Shown: positions 17,470 to 26,671, numbered from the stretch's first letter. The stretch: DNA of 64,000 nucleotides from Streptomyces lucensis JCM 4490 (GCF_014650035.1 NZ_BMUE01000002.1:682001-746000); one strand, 5' to 3'. Notes: generated from the sequence alone by a model not told the origin. A program made the numbers and translations.

Positions 17470-18536
17470 CCACTCCCCGGACGGAACACCTCGTCCTGCC
17501 CGGGGTCCTCACCGCCGAGCAGGCCGCCGCGACCGTCCGCGGCATCCTCGCCGTGCAGCGGGAGGACGGCGCGATCCCGTGGTTCCGCGGGCACCACCTC
17601 GACCCGTGGGACCACACCGAGGCCGCCATGGCGCTGGACGCGGCCGGCGAACACGAGGCCGCGGAGCGGGCGTACACCTGGCTCGCCCGGCACCAGAACG
17701 CGGACGGCTCCTGGTACGCCGCCTACGCCGACGGCGCCCACGACGACGTCACCGACCGCGCCCGCGAGTCGAACTTCGTCGCCTACATAGCCGTGGGCGT
17801 CTGGCACCACTACCTCTCCACCGGCGACGACACGTTCCTGGACCGCATGTGGCCGTGCGTCCGGGCGGCCGTCGAATGGGTGCTGCGGCTGCAGCAGCCC
17901 GGCGGGCAGATCGGCTGGCGCCGCGACGACGACGGCACGCCGACGAACGACGCCCTGCTGACCGGCAGTTCCTCCATCCACCACGCCCTGCGCTGCGCCC
18001 TGGCGATCGCCGAGCAGCGTGAGGAGCCGCAGCCGGACTGGGAACTGGCGGCCGGGGCCCTCCGGCACGCGATCCGCCGGCACCCCGAGCGCTTCCTCGA
18101 CAAGAACCGCTACTCGATGGACTGGTACTACCCGGTCCTCGGCGGCGCGCTGACCGGCGCGGAGGCCAAGGCCCGCATCGAGGAGTCCTGGGACAGTTTC
18201 GTCGTCCCGGGCCTCGGCGTGCGCTGCGTGGTCCCCAACCCGTGGGTCACGGGCGGGGAGTCCAGCGAACTCGCCCTGGCCCTGTGGGCGGTGGGCGAGT
18301 CCGACCGTGCCCTGGAGATACTGCAGTCCATCCAGCACCTGCGCGACCCCGAGTCGGGCCTGTACTGGACGGGCTACGTCTTCGAGGACGCCGCCGTCTG
18401 GCCCCGCGAGCTGACCACCTGGACGGCGGGCTCCCTGCTCCTCGCCGTGGCCGCACTGGGCGGCCACGACGCCACCTGCGCGGTCTTCGGGGGCGAACAC
18501 CTCCCGACCGGCCTCGCCCCCGACTGCTGCGCCTAG
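17466..18536 (+). CDS. prenyltransferase-like alpha/alpha-barrel protein
   Basis: 356 aa, starting in a GTGA overlap with the methyltransferase. Repeats of the form AYTWLARHQNADGSWYAAY and FDEA-like acidic patches recall squalene cyclase/prenyltransferase and also six-hairpin glycosidases. DPWDHTEAAMAL (about 44-55) and NRYSMDWYYPVLGGA are the most conserved-looking segments. No signal peptide is visible, so it acts in the cytosol. The operon context suggests processing of a glycolipid or isoprenoid, but the reaction cannot be assigned. Confidence 0.75.
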   Translation: MTTPRTEHLVLPGVLTAEQAAATVRGILAVQREDGAIPWFRGHHLDPWDHTEAAMALDAAGEHEAAERAYTWLARHQNADGSWYAAYADGAHDDVTDRARESNFVAYIAVGVWHHYLSTGDDTFLDRMWPCVRAAVEWVLRLQQPGGQIGWRRDDDGTPTNDALLTGSSSIHHALRCALAIAEQREEPQPDWELAAGALRHAIRRHPERFLDKNRYSMDWYYPVLGGALTGAEAKARIEESWDSFVVPGLGVRCVVPNPWVTGGESSELALALWAVGESDRALEILQSIQHLRDPESGLYWTGYVFEDAAVWPRELTTWTAGSLLLAVAALGGHDATCAVFGGEHLPTGLAPDCCA

Positions 18537-18543
18537 CCGACGC

Positions 18544-18872
18544 GGCGCCGCGCCGCAGGCGGTCAGTGGCGGTGCGGGCGGTTGGCGATGGCGTGGCCGA
18601 CGAAGAGGTAGACGACGGCGGCGAGTCCGTACCCGGCGACCACCCGGGCCCAGGCCTCGTCGAACGTGCTGTGTTCTCTGGGGGTGCCCCCCAGACCCCC
18701 GGGCCGTGCGACCGGTGTGCGGTGGCGGGTTGTCCCGGGGAGTGGGGGGCGTGGCGCGCCGCAGGCGGTCAGTGGCGGTGCAGGCGGTTGGCGATGGCGT
18801 GGCCGACGAAGAGGTAGACGACGGCGGCGAGTCCGTACCCGGCGACCACCCGGGCCCAGGTCTCGTCGAACG
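18544..18872 (-). repeat. direct duplication of a gene's 3' end (about 122 bp, two copies)
   Basis: Bases about 18544-18668 and 18750-18872 are near-identical. The right copy is the 3' end of the small membrane-protein gene starting at 19062. The left copy repeats its last 30-odd codons (GYGLAAVVYLFVGHAIANR) without a start. Between them lies a C/G-rich hairpin of a common Streptomyces intergenic type (about 18673-18700). Confidence 0.85.
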
Positions 18873-19062
18873 TGAACAGGTCGTGAGACCAGCCCGCCAG
18901 CCAGGAGGCGGTGTCGTGCACGAACTGCACCAGGCTGTTCGCCCGGTTCGCGTCCAGCAGGTACATCAGGATCCACAGGCCGAGGATCAGCGCCATGACG
19001 TCGGCGACGACCGCTATGACCGTCCCGGCCTGATTCGCTCCGTTGCGATATCTAGGGGACAT
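18769..19062 (-). CDS. small membrane protein
   Basis: 97 aa with two hydrophobic helices: VIAVVADVMALILGLWILMYL (about 16-36) and GLAAVVYLFVGHAIA (about 78-92). A short amphipathic segment (LFTFDETWARVV) lies between them. The start is ATG 19062. The C-terminal part is duplicated just downstream as a headless copy. No function is recognised; it may be one of the small envelope proteins common in Streptomyces. Confidence 0.7.
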   Translation of the reverse strand: MSPRYRNGANQAGTVIAVVADVMALILGLWILMYLLDANRANSLVQFVHDTASWLAGWSHDLFTFDETWARVVAGYGLAAVVYLFVGHAIANRLHRH

Positions 19063-19186
19063 GCCTTGCGGATTGCCGGGCGCCGGGCGGTGAAACCCGA
19101 TCGGCGTCCCCCAAGTGGCGCACACCTCCCCCGCGGGTGAACCTGCCGGAGGAAGAAGACCGCTCGGGGAGACACCGGGAGGACCC

Positions 19187-19771
19187 GTGCCCGTACCGAT
19201 ACGTCGCCTCTGCGTCGCGCTCACGCTGTGCTGCGCGCTGCTCGCCACTTCGACCGCCTGCGGAAACAGCCAGAAGACCAGCAGCACGAAGGCAACGGCA
19301 ACGGCAACGTCGGAGGCGGCCGCCCTGGACGCGGCCACACCCAGCCCGAGCACGTCGGCGGAGAAACAGAAGTTCGCCAAGACCCGCTTCGTGGCGAACG
19401 CGGCCCTCGCGGCCGGCGCGACCTACCAGTGGATCGTGAAGCCCTGGAAGGCGGGCAAGTTCAAGAAGGGCGCCCACGGCCGCACGCTCGCTCTGGTGAA
19501 GGCCGGTCTCGCCGGCGCCTTCACCTACAACCGGCTCAAGGCGGCCCAGAAGAACGCCAAGGGCGACCCCCTGCTGTCCAAGGCCCTCGCGCCGCTCACC
19601 GCCGGCATCGAGGCCCTGAAGAAGCTGCCCGCCAAGCTGCGCAAGGGCGACGAGGGCGCGGCCGGGGCCTTCGACGACATCATCAACAAGGTGAAGGACG
19701 CGGGCAAGAGCGCCGGCGCCGAGGTCGAGAACAAGGTGCCGTCCACCTCCCAGCTGACCCAGGGCAGTTAG
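19187..19771 (+). CDS. secreted protein, possible lipoprotein
   Basis: 194 aa. The signal peptide ends at ATSTACGNS (Cys about 25), a non-ideal lipobox, followed by a Thr/Ala/Ser-rich linker. The mature part is Lys- and Ala-rich and helical (TLALVKAGLAGAFTYNRLKAA). GTG 19187 follows GGGAGG. It is monocistronic, divergent from the small membrane protein and convergent with the next gene across a strong hairpin. No known family is recognised; an envelope-associated role is likely. Confidence 0.7.
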   Translation: MPVPIRRLCVALTLCCALLATSTACGNSQKTSSTKATATATSEAAALDAATPSPSTSAEKQKFAKTRFVANAALAAGATYQWIVKPWKAGKFKKGAHGRTLALVKAGLAGAFTYNRLKAAQKNAKGDPLLSKALAPLTAGIEALKKLPAKLRKGDEGAAGAFDDIINKVKDAGKSAGAEVENKVPSTSQLTQGS

Positions 19772-19836
19772 GCGCGACCGGCACTTCCTCCGACGGCCCG
19801 CCGACCGCACGTGCGGGTAGCCCGCCGTACGGCAAC

Positions 19837-19864
19837 GGCCCCCCGCCCGGAAGGGCGAGGGGCC
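19837..19864. terminator. bidirectional terminator hairpin
   Basis: GGCCCCCCGCCC-GGAA-GGGCGAGGGGCC forms a long GC stem with a tetraloop between two convergent genes. Confidence 0.65.
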
Positions 19865-19884
19865 GCAGGCGGCAGGGCGCGGGC

Positions 19885-20700
19885 TCAGCCGCGCTGGATG
19901 CCGGAGGTGTCCTGGAGGACGCCGCGGCGGCCGTCCTGGGTCTGGGCGACGAGCGCGGTACCGCGCTGCTCGACGGCCAGGTACCAGGTGCCGGGGGCCA
20001 GTTCGGCGATCTGGTTCTGCGAGCCGTCCTCCGCGAACAGCTGGCGGGCCACCGGCACGGCGAACCAGAACGGGGAGAAGTCGCCGGGGGCCGCCGCCTG
20101 AGGCGCCGCCGGAGCACCCTGCGGCGCCGGAGCACCCTGCGCGGCCGGCGGCTGCTGCCCGAACGGCTGACCCGGCTGGGGCTGGGCGCCGTAGGGCTGC
20201 TGCGGCTGGGCGCCGGGGTAGCCGTAACCACCGGGCGGCTGCGCGCCGTAGGGCTGCGGGGCGACCGGCTTGGGGGCCGGGACCAGGGCGGCCTGGAGGG
20301 CGGGGACGAGGGGGGTGGCGATGGCCGCGGCGGACAGAACCAGCAGGGAGATGAACCCGAGGATCAGGCCGGCGCCGGCGTCGAGCCCGTCGTCGAGGTC
20401 GATCATGGTCCACAGCAGGGACCACAGGGCCAGGATCGCGAACGCGGTACCGGTCGCACCGAGGTCGAGCCCGGCCACCTTGCGCGGCTGCGGCAGGCAC
20501 CGGTTGACGACGATGAGAACGGCGCCGATCACCGCGCCCATGTAGATGCCCAGGCCCATGCCCAGGTTGTCCCACGAGTTCCGGCTGATCGAGCCGCCGA
20601 ATCCGGAGTAGGTGTAGAAGTCGAGGAACGACGCGATGAACAGCACCACCGCTGCTCCGATCACCACGCCGTCGCCTCTAGTGAGGGAGCGGATATTCAC
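19885..20700 (-). CDS. membrane protein with Pro/Gln-rich linker (DUF5336-like)
   Basis: 271 aa. Four membrane helices occupy about residues 12-135. A low-complexity linker of repeated PYGAQP/QPQQPYG units follows (about 145-200), then a C-terminal globular part (about 205-271) with FWFAVPVARQLF and LAPGTWYLAVEQRG. The layout resembles DUF5336 actinobacterial membrane proteins. A role as an envelope scaffold is plausible; no catalytic residues are seen. Confidence 0.7.
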   Translation of the reverse strand: MNIRSLTRGDGVVIGAAVVLFIASFLDFYTYSGFGGSISRNSWDNLGMGLGIYMGAVIGAVLIVVNRCLPQPRKVAGLDLGATGTAFAILALWSLLWTMIDLDDGLDAGAGLILGFISLLVLSAAAIATPLVPALQAALVPAPKPVAPQPYGAQPPGGYGYPGAQPQQPYGAQPQPGQPFGQQPPAAQGAPAPQGAPAAPQAAAPGDFSPFWFAVPVARQLFAEDGSQNQIAELAPGTWYLAVEQRGTALVAQTQDGRRGVLQDTSGIQRG

Positions 20701-20782
20701 TTCAGGTCCTTCGTAGTCGTCTCGTCGTCGGTAGACACTATCGTCCGCAAGATCCGGTTGTCCGTCCGGTTCCGCCCGTCGG

Positions 20783-21763
20783 TCACGACCGGCGCAGGAA
20801 ACTCACGATTCCCTCAGAAATCCCCTGCGCGGCCTTCTGCCGCCAGGCGCCGCTGGTCAGCAGTGCCGCGTCCTTGGTATCGCGCATGTTGCCGCACTCG
20901 ATGAAGACCTTGGGAACCGTTGACAGATTGAGACCGCCCAGGTCCGTACGCGTGACGTAACCGGTACCTCCGCCGAGGTAGTTGGACGGCGGCTCACCGG
21001 TCTCGCGCAGGAACTTGCCCGCGACGCGCACCCCGAGGTCGTGCGAGGGGCCGACGATTCCCCGGGTGTCGGCGGCGCCGGCGTGCACGGACCCCGGCAG
21101 GATCACGTGGAAGCCGCGGTTGCCGGGCGCCGAGCCGTCGGCGTGCAGGGAGATGGCGGCGTCGGCGTGCGCCTCGTTGCCGATCCGGGCCCGCTCGTCC
21201 ACGCACGGCCCCCACGCCGGGCCGTCCCCGTCGTGCGTCAACTTCACCGTGGCGCCCTGCTGCTGGAGCAGCGTGCGCAGCCGGTGGGCCAGGTCGAGGG
21301 TGAACCGGGCTTCCGTGTAACCGTCGTTGGTGGACGTCCCGGTGGTGTCGCACTCCTTGCGGTTCGTCCCGATGTCCACTGTGCGGTTGATCTCGGCCGC
21401 GTGCTGGAAGTTGCCCGGGTTGTGGCCGGGGTCGATGACGACGACCTTGCCCTTGAGCGGCCCGGAACCGGCGGCCGTCGGCGTCCCGGTGGGCCGCTTG
21501 CCGTCGGCACCGGTGTCGCCGCCGGAGTGGTCACCGGAGGCGCTGGGCGACGCCGACAGGGCCGACGGGGAGGAGGACGCCCGGGCCGTGCGCGAGGCCG
21601 GGGCGGCGGAGCCCGCACGGTCCGGGCCGCCGCCGTCCAGTGCCTCGTACACCACCCAGCCGAGCAGGGCGCCGGGCACCAGCGCGGCCAGGGCCACGGT
21701 CAGCGGGCCCCGCCGGGGCCGGCGCGGCTGCGGGGGATCGAAGTCGGGGCCTACGTACGACAC
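20783..21763 (-). CDS. N-acetylmuramoyl-L-alanine amidase (Amidase_3)
   Basis: 326 aa. Cleaves the bond between the glycan and peptide of peptidoglycan. There is one N-terminal membrane helix (about 20-42), a Ser/Ala-rich linker, then the zinc-dependent Amidase_3 domain (about 105-325). Ligand motifs are VIDPGHN and AAISLHADGS, and VFIECGNMRD supplies the catalytic Glu. The GTG at 21763 is preceded by TAGAGT (21770-21775) with a 6-nt spacer, so the message is probably leaderless. Confidence 0.9.
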   Translation of the reverse strand: MSYVGPDFDPPQPRRPRRGPLTVALAALVPGALLGWVVYEALDGGGPDRAGSAAPASRTARASSSPSALSASPSASGDHSGGDTGADGKRPTGTPTAAGSGPLKGKVVVIDPGHNPGNFQHAAEINRTVDIGTNRKECDTTGTSTNDGYTEARFTLDLAHRLRTLLQQQGATVKLTHDGDGPAWGPCVDERARIGNEAHADAAISLHADGSAPGNRGFHVILPGSVHAGAADTRGIVGPSHDLGVRVAGKFLRETGEPPSNYLGGGTGYVTRTDLGGLNLSTVPKVFIECGNMRDTKDAALLTSGAWRQKAAQGISEGIVSFLRRS

Positions 21764-21784
21764 GCTGCGACTCTAACCGGGTGC

Positions 21785-22438
21785 TCAGATCCCCGCGCCC
21801 GTTCGCCGCAGGACGCGCAGCGAGCCGGTCACCGAGACCTCCGTGAACGCCCCCGACTCCAGGGCCCGCAGGTACACCCGGTAGGGCGCCTGGCCGGTGA
21901 ACTCGTCCTCGGGGTGCGGGAAGACGTCGTGGATGACCAGCAGGCCGCCCTCGGCCACGTGCGGTGCCCAGCCCTCGTAGTCGGCGGTGGCGTGCTCGTC
22001 GGTGTGGCCGCCGTCGACGAAGACGAGACCGAGCGGGGAGTTCCACACCGCCGCGATCTGCGGGGAACGGCCGACGAGGGCGACCACGTGGTCCTCCAGG
22101 CCGGCCCGGAACAGCGTGCGGCGGAACGTCGGCAGCGTGTCCATCAAACCGATCTGGGGATCCACCGTCTCCGGGTCGTGGTAGTCCCAGCCGGGCTGCT
22201 GCTCCTCGCTGCCCCGGTGGTGGTCGACGGTCAGCGCCGTGACGCCGGTCTCGCGGGCGGCGTCGGCGAGCAGCACGGTGGAGCGGCCGCAGTAGGTGCC
22301 GACCTCCAGCAGCGGCAGTCCCAGCCGGCCGGCCTCCACCGCCGCCGTGTACAGTGCCAGCCCCTCGTCCACGGGCATGAATCCCTTCGCCGCCTCGAAC
22401 GCGGCCAGGATCTCGGGCTTGGGGGCGGGGGCGGGCAT
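21785..22438 (-). CDS. class I methyltransferase-like protein
   Basis: 217 aa. LLEVGTYCGRSTVLLADAA (about 42-60) is a SAM-binding motif, followed by TVDHHRGSEEQQPGW and LVFVDGGHTDEHATADYEGW (about 132-151), as in the Methyltransf_24/cephalosporin hydroxylase-like group. Start ATG 22438. It lies 21 bp beyond the amidase gene start and may be transcribed separately. Substrate unknown. A gap of about 210 bp to the next gene shows no gene. Confidence 0.8.
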   Translation of the reverse strand: MPAPAPKPEILAAFEAAKGFMPVDEGLALYTAAVEAGRLGLPLLEVGTYCGRSTVLLADAARETGVTALTVDHHRGSEEQQPGWDYHDPETVDPQIGLMDTLPTFRRTLFRAGLEDHVVALVGRSPQIAAVWNSPLGLVFVDGGHTDEHATADYEGWAPHVAEGGLLVIHDVFPHPEDEFTGQAPYRVYLRALESGAFTEVSVTGSLRVLRRTGAGI

Positions 22439-22651
22439 GGGGCGCCTTTCGGTCGTACGACTGTCCGGACGCCCATGCTGCCGTACCCCCGGGTCACTCA
22501 TCGACCGGGGGTACGCGCAACAGGAGGGGTGCGGGCGCCCGCGTGCGTACCGCGGCGTCGCGGCGCGGGCGCGCCTCACGGACACCGGCAACGTGGCGAG
22601 GCGCGGTGCCAGGGCCCGCGAGCCCGGCGTGATCCGAAAGAGAGGCCCTGG

Positions 22652-24394
22652 CTAGGCGTCGACGGCGGCACCCGGCAGCGACAGGTCCAGGTCGACGGAC
22701 CGCTCGTCCCCGGAGTGCGTGGCCGAGGACGCGTGCGGTCCGTGCCCCGAGGCCTTCGCCGCCACCACGTACGCCCCCTGCGCCGGCACGGCGAGGGCGT
22801 ACGTGCCGTCCTCGGCGGAGACCGTCGCGCCCGCCTGCCGGCCGCGCCGGTCGATCAGCGTGACCTTGGCCCGGGCGACCGGCACGCCGTCGGCGTCCAG
22901 GACCCGGCCGCTGAAGCCCCGCAGCGCCTGCTCGGCGCGCTGGAGGTTCGCGTCCTCCTCGCTGCTGGCCCGCAGCCGGGTGTGCTGCTCGGCCGGGCGG
23001 GGGGCCTTCGGCAGGAAGGCGGCCAGCAGCAGGCCCACCGCCACGGCGGCCGTGGCGATCAGGAAGGAGACGCGGAAGCCGTGCATGGTCGGGACCGCGA
23101 CGCCGCCCACGTCGTTCGCCGTGTTGGCCAGCACCATGCCGATGACGGCGCTCGACACGGACGTGCCGATCGACCGCATCAGCGTGTTGAGGCCGTTGGC
23201 CGCGCCGGTCTCCGAGGCCGGGACCGCGCCGACGATCAGCGCGGGCAGCGAGGAGTAGGCGAGGCCGATGCCGGCGCCGAGGACGACCGAGGTGACGACG
23301 GTCTGCCAGGCCGCGTCCATCAGGCCGAGGCCGCCGCCGTATCCGACGGCGATGATCAGCAGACCGGTGATCAGGGTGACCTTGGGGCCGTAGCGGGCCG
23401 ACAGGCGGGCGTACACCGGGGCCGTGAACATCATCGTCAGGCCCAGCGGGGCCACGCACAGGCCCGCGACGACCATCGAGCGGCCGAGGCCGTACCCGGT
23501 GGCGGTGGGCAGCTGGAGCAGCTGGGGCAGGACCAGCGAGACGACGTAGAAGCTGACGCCGACCATGATCGAGGCGAGGTTGGTGAGCAGCACCTCGCGG
23601 CGCGCGGTGGTGCGCAGGTCGACCAGGGGCGCGGGGACGCGCAGCTCGAACAGGCCCCACAGGACGAGCACGACGGCGGACGCGCCGAACAGTCCCAGCG
23701 TCGTGCCGGAGGACCAGCCCCAGTCGCTGCCCTTGGTGATGGGGAGCAGGAGCAGCACCAGCCCGGTGGACAGGCCGAGGGCGCCCAGGAGGTCGAAGGA
23801 GCCCTTGGCGCGCATCGGGGACTCGGGCACGACGAGGCAGGTGAGGGCGATCGCGAGCGCGCCGAGGCCGGCGGCTCCGTAGAACAGGACGTGCCAGTCG
23901 CTGTGCTGTGCCACCAGGGCGGCGGCGGGCAGCGCGAGACCGCCGCCGACACCGATCGAGGAGCTCATCAGCGCCATGGCCGAGCCGAGCCGCTCGCGCG
24001 GCAGCATGTCCCGCATCAGGCCGATGCCGAGCGGGATCGCGCCCATGGCGAAGCCCTGGAGGGTGCGGCCCACGATCATGGTGAGCAGCTCGCTGGTGAC
24101 CGCGCTGACCAGGGCGCCGGCCACCATCACGGCCAGGCTCAGGACCAGCATCCGCCGCTTGCCGTACAGGTCGCCGAGGCGCCCCATGATGGGGGTCGCG
24201 ACGGCGCCGGACAGCAGGGTCGAGGTCAGGACCCAGGTGGCGTTGCTCGGCGCGGTGTCCAGCAGCTGCGGCAGGTCCTTGATGACCGGCACGAGCAGCG
24301 TCTGCATCACCGCGACCACGATGCCCGCGAAGGCGAGCACCGGGACCACGGCCGCGCCGGCCCTCGGGCTGGGTTGATCGGTCGTCTGGGTCAT
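22652..24394 (-). CDS. DHA2-type MFS exporter with C-terminal carboxypeptidase-regulatory-like domain
   Basis: 580 aa. Fourteen predicted helices, with MGRLGDLYGKRRML (about 71-84), the cytoplasmic loop of MFS motif A. This is the drug:proton antiporter layout of the EmrB/QacA group. Unusually, about 90 C-terminal residues form a small beta-sandwich of the CarboxypepD_reg type (FSGRVLDADGVPVARAKVTL, DGTYALAVPA). ATG 24394 follows GGGGAGGCC. It is divergent from another DHA2 exporter. The domain could be cytosolic or external, depending on helix number. Confidence 0.87.
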   Translation of the reverse strand: MTQTTDQPSPRAGAAVVPVLAFAGIVVAVMQTLLVPVIKDLPQLLDTAPSNATWVLTSTLLSGAVATPIMGRLGDLYGKRRMLVLSLAVMVAGALVSAVTSELLTMIVGRTLQGFAMGAIPLGIGLMRDMLPRERLGSAMALMSSSIGVGGGLALPAAALVAQHSDWHVLFYGAAGLGALAIALTCLVVPESPMRAKGSFDLLGALGLSTGLVLLLLPITKGSDWGWSSGTTLGLFGASAVVLVLWGLFELRVPAPLVDLRTTARREVLLTNLASIMVGVSFYVVSLVLPQLLQLPTATGYGLGRSMVVAGLCVAPLGLTMMFTAPVYARLSARYGPKVTLITGLLIIAVGYGGGLGLMDAAWQTVVTSVVLGAGIGLAYSSLPALIVGAVPASETGAANGLNTLMRSIGTSVSSAVIGMVLANTANDVGGVAVPTMHGFRVSFLIATAAVAVGLLLAAFLPKAPRPAEQHTRLRASSEEDANLQRAEQALRGFSGRVLDADGVPVARAKVTLIDRRGRQAGATVSAEDGTYALAVPAQGAYVVAAKASGHGPHASSATHSGDERSVDLDLSLPGAAVDA

Positions 24395-24448
24395 TGAGTG
24401 GAGGCCTCCCCGTTGAACACAAGTGCTGGGTGAACCTCGTATGCGCAG

Positions 24449-24464
24449 GCAACTATTCCGTTGC
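24449..24464. promoter_or_regulatory. 16-bp palindrome between divergent exporters
   Basis: GCAAC-TATTCC-GTTGC lies between two divergent MFS genes. It resembles a repressor operator, but no regulator gene is adjacent. Confidence 0.4.
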
Positions 24465-24649
24465 TTCGAGCCTCTAACGATTTCTTGACCGTCCCATGGG
24501 TTTCTGATCTGCCGTCAGCGGCCGGCCCGCCGCTGGGAACGTGCCGGTCCGGTGCGCCGCGCGCCGGTCCGGCCCGGGCCGCCGGACCGGCGGCCCCTCG
24601 GGCGAAAAGCCGATGCGGGCGCCGTCGGCGCGCTGGGAGGATGACGCCC

Positions 24650-26080
24650 ATGCTGGAAGCCGCCGAAGTCTCCCGACGCACGCCCCGTCCCGCCGCGCCG
24701 CCGACCTGGCTGGTGGTCGCGCTGGCCTGCGCCGGGCAGTTCCTGGTGGTGCTCGACGTGTCCGTGGTCAACGTGGCACTGCCGTCGATGCGGACGGACC
24801 TCGGGCTGAGCGCCTCCGGCCTGCAGTGGGTGGTGAACGCCTACGCCATCGCCTTCGCCGGCTTCATGCTGCTCGGCGGGCGAGCGGGTGACCTCTACGG
24901 CCGCAAGCGGATGTTCCTCGTCGGACTCACCCTGTTCACGCTGGCTTCGCTGGGCGGCGGGCTGGCCCAGGAGGGCTGGCAACTGCTGCTGGCGCGGACC
25001 GTGCAGGGGCTGGGCGCGGCGGTACTGGCCCCCTCGACGCTGACGCTGCTGACGGCGGCGGTACCCGAGGGCCCGGCCCGCGCGCGGGCGATAGCGACCT
25101 GGACGGCGGTCGGAGCCGGCGGCGGGGCCGCGGGCGGTCTCGTCGGCGGCGCCCTGGTGGACCTGCTGTCCTGGCGCTGGGTGCTGCTGATCAACGTACC
25201 GGTCGGCGCGGTCGTGCTGGCCGGTGCCGTGCTCTGGCTGGCCGAGAGCCGGGCCGGGGACGGCCGCCGCCTCGACCTGCCGGGCGCCCTGCTGGCGACC
25301 ACGGGCCTCGCCACCCTCGCCTACGGCATCGTGCAGACGGAGGCCGAGGGGTGGACGGCCGCCGCCACGCTGGTGCCGCTGCTGGTCGGGCTCGCCCTCA
25401 TCGCCCTCTTCCTGCTGGTCGAGGCCCGGACGGCGGCCCCGCTCATGCCGCTCGGCCTGCTGCGGCGGCGCTCGGTGGCGTCCGCGAACGCGGCGATGTT
25501 CGTCTCCGGCTCGGCGATGTTCTGCATGTGGTACTTCATGACGCTGTACGCCCAGAACGTACTCGGCTACACGCCGCTGGAGGCCGGCCTCGCCCTGGTG
25601 CCCAGCTCGCTGTCCGTGGTGGTGGGCTCCAAGCTGGCGCCGCGCCTGATGCGGCCGGCGGGGGCGCGCACGGTGGCGACGCTGGGCACGCTGGTGGCCG
25701 CGGCGGGCTTCGCCTGGCAGTCCACGATGAGCGCGCACGGCGCGTACGTCACCGGGATCATGATCCCCGGCATGCTGATGATGCTCGGCGCGGGCCTGGC
25801 CGGGACCCCGCTGGCCGCGCTGGCCACCTCGGGTGCGGCGCCGGGCGAGGCCGGGCTGGTGTCAGGCCTGATCAACACCTCGCGGACGATGGGTGGATCG
25901 CTCGGGCTCGCCGTCATGTCGACCGTCGCCGCGGCCGGCACGGGCGGTGAGGGCGGCGCGGAGGCGCTGACGGAGGGGTACGCGCTGGCCTTCCGCACGA
26001 GCGCCGCGCTGCTGCTGGGCGGGGCGGCGCTGATGCTGGTGTGGCTGCCGCGAAAGACTTCGGCGAGTTCTGCCGGCTGA
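24650..26080 (+). CDS. DHA2-type MFS exporter (EmrB/QacA-like)
   Basis: 476 aa with about 14 helices. VLDVSVVNVALPSM (about 33-46) is the typical D-x-x-x-x-N-x-A-L-P motif of this drug-efflux group, followed by GGRAGDLYGRKRMF (motif A). An ATG at 24641 directly abuts GGGAGG, so ATG 24650, with a 9-nt spacer, is the better start. It is expected to export hydrophobic or cationic small molecules using the proton gradient; the substrate is unknown. Confidence 0.88.
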   Translation: MLEAAEVSRRTPRPAAPPTWLVVALACAGQFLVVLDVSVVNVALPSMRTDLGLSASGLQWVVNAYAIAFAGFMLLGGRAGDLYGRKRMFLVGLTLFTLASLGGGLAQEGWQLLLARTVQGLGAAVLAPSTLTLLTAAVPEGPARARAIATWTAVGAGGGAAGGLVGGALVDLLSWRWVLLINVPVGAVVLAGAVLWLAESRAGDGRRLDLPGALLATTGLATLAYGIVQTEAEGWTAAATLVPLLVGLALIALFLLVEARTAAPLMPLGLLRRRSVASANAAMFVSGSAMFCMWYFMTLYAQNVLGYTPLEAGLALVPSSLSVVVGSKLAPRLMRPAGARTVATLGTLVAAAGFAWQSTMSAHGAYVTGIMIPGMLMMLGAGLAGTPLAALATSGAAPGEAGLVSGLINTSRTMGGSLGLAVMSTVAAAGTGGEGGAEALTEGYALAFRTSAALLLGGAALMLVWLPRKTSASSAG

Positions 26081-26131
26081 GGCAACGGTCCGGGCCCCTC
26101 ATGGACTCCTTTTGACATCTAGGAGGTGCCC

Positions 26132-26671
26132 ATGGGGGACGGGAAGCAGGCTCGGAGCGAGGAGTTCCAGAGCTTCATGGTCGGCCGCTGGCCGCGGCTG
26201 ATGCGTACGGCATTTCTCCTCACGGGGGAGCAGCACGCCGCCGAGGACCTCGTCCAGTCGACGCTCGAACAGGTCTACGTGGCCTGGCGCAGGGTCGGCT
26301 CGGCCGACGATCCGGAGGCGTACGTACGCCGCGTGATGATCAACCTGCACGCGCGCAAGCACAGAAGAAGGCTGAAGGAGTTCCTGGCGCCCCGGGACGA
26401 CTCCGGCCTGGTGCACGAGGTGGCCGACACGGGGGACCGGATCGCCCAGGCCGACGACCGCAGCGCGCTGCTCGAGGCACTCGCCCAACTGCCCCCGCGG
26501 CAGCGGGAGGCGGTGGTCCTGCGCTACTGGGAGGACCTGACGGAGACCCAGACGGCGGAGGCGATGGGCTGCTCGGTCGGCACGGTCAAGAGCAACGCGG
26601 CCAAGGGGATCACGAAACTGCGGGCCATACCGGGACTGGCGGGCATGGTGACGCACGGAGGGCGGAAGTGA
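26132..26671 (+). CDS. SigE-family ECF RNA polymerase sigma factor
   Basis: 179 aa. Region 2 (LMRTAFLLTGEQHAAEDLVQ, VYVAWRRV) and region 4 (LAQLPPRQREAVVLRYWEDL, AMGCSVGTVKSN) are both present, as in small 'SigE family' sigma factors. A perfect AGGAGGT stands 4-9 nt before ATG 26132. The stop overlaps the start of the next gene, a single-helix membrane protein, which may act as its partner. Target promoters are unknown. Confidence 0.9.
   Translation: MGDGKQARSEEFQSFMVGRWPRLMRTAFLLTGEQHAAEDLVQSTLEQVYVAWRRVGSADDPEAYVRRVMINLHARKHRRRLKEFLAPRDDSGLVHEVADTGDRIAQADDRSALLEALAQLPPRQREAVVLRYWEDLTETQTAEAMGCSVGTVKSNAAKGITKLRAIPGLAGMVTHGGRK

Noticed and set aside
11321..18536. A secondary-metabolite biosynthetic cluster (monooxygenase, glycosyltransferase, methyltransferase)
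   Set aside because: The genes belong to two separate transcription units with no core synthase, carrier protein or resistance gene nearby.
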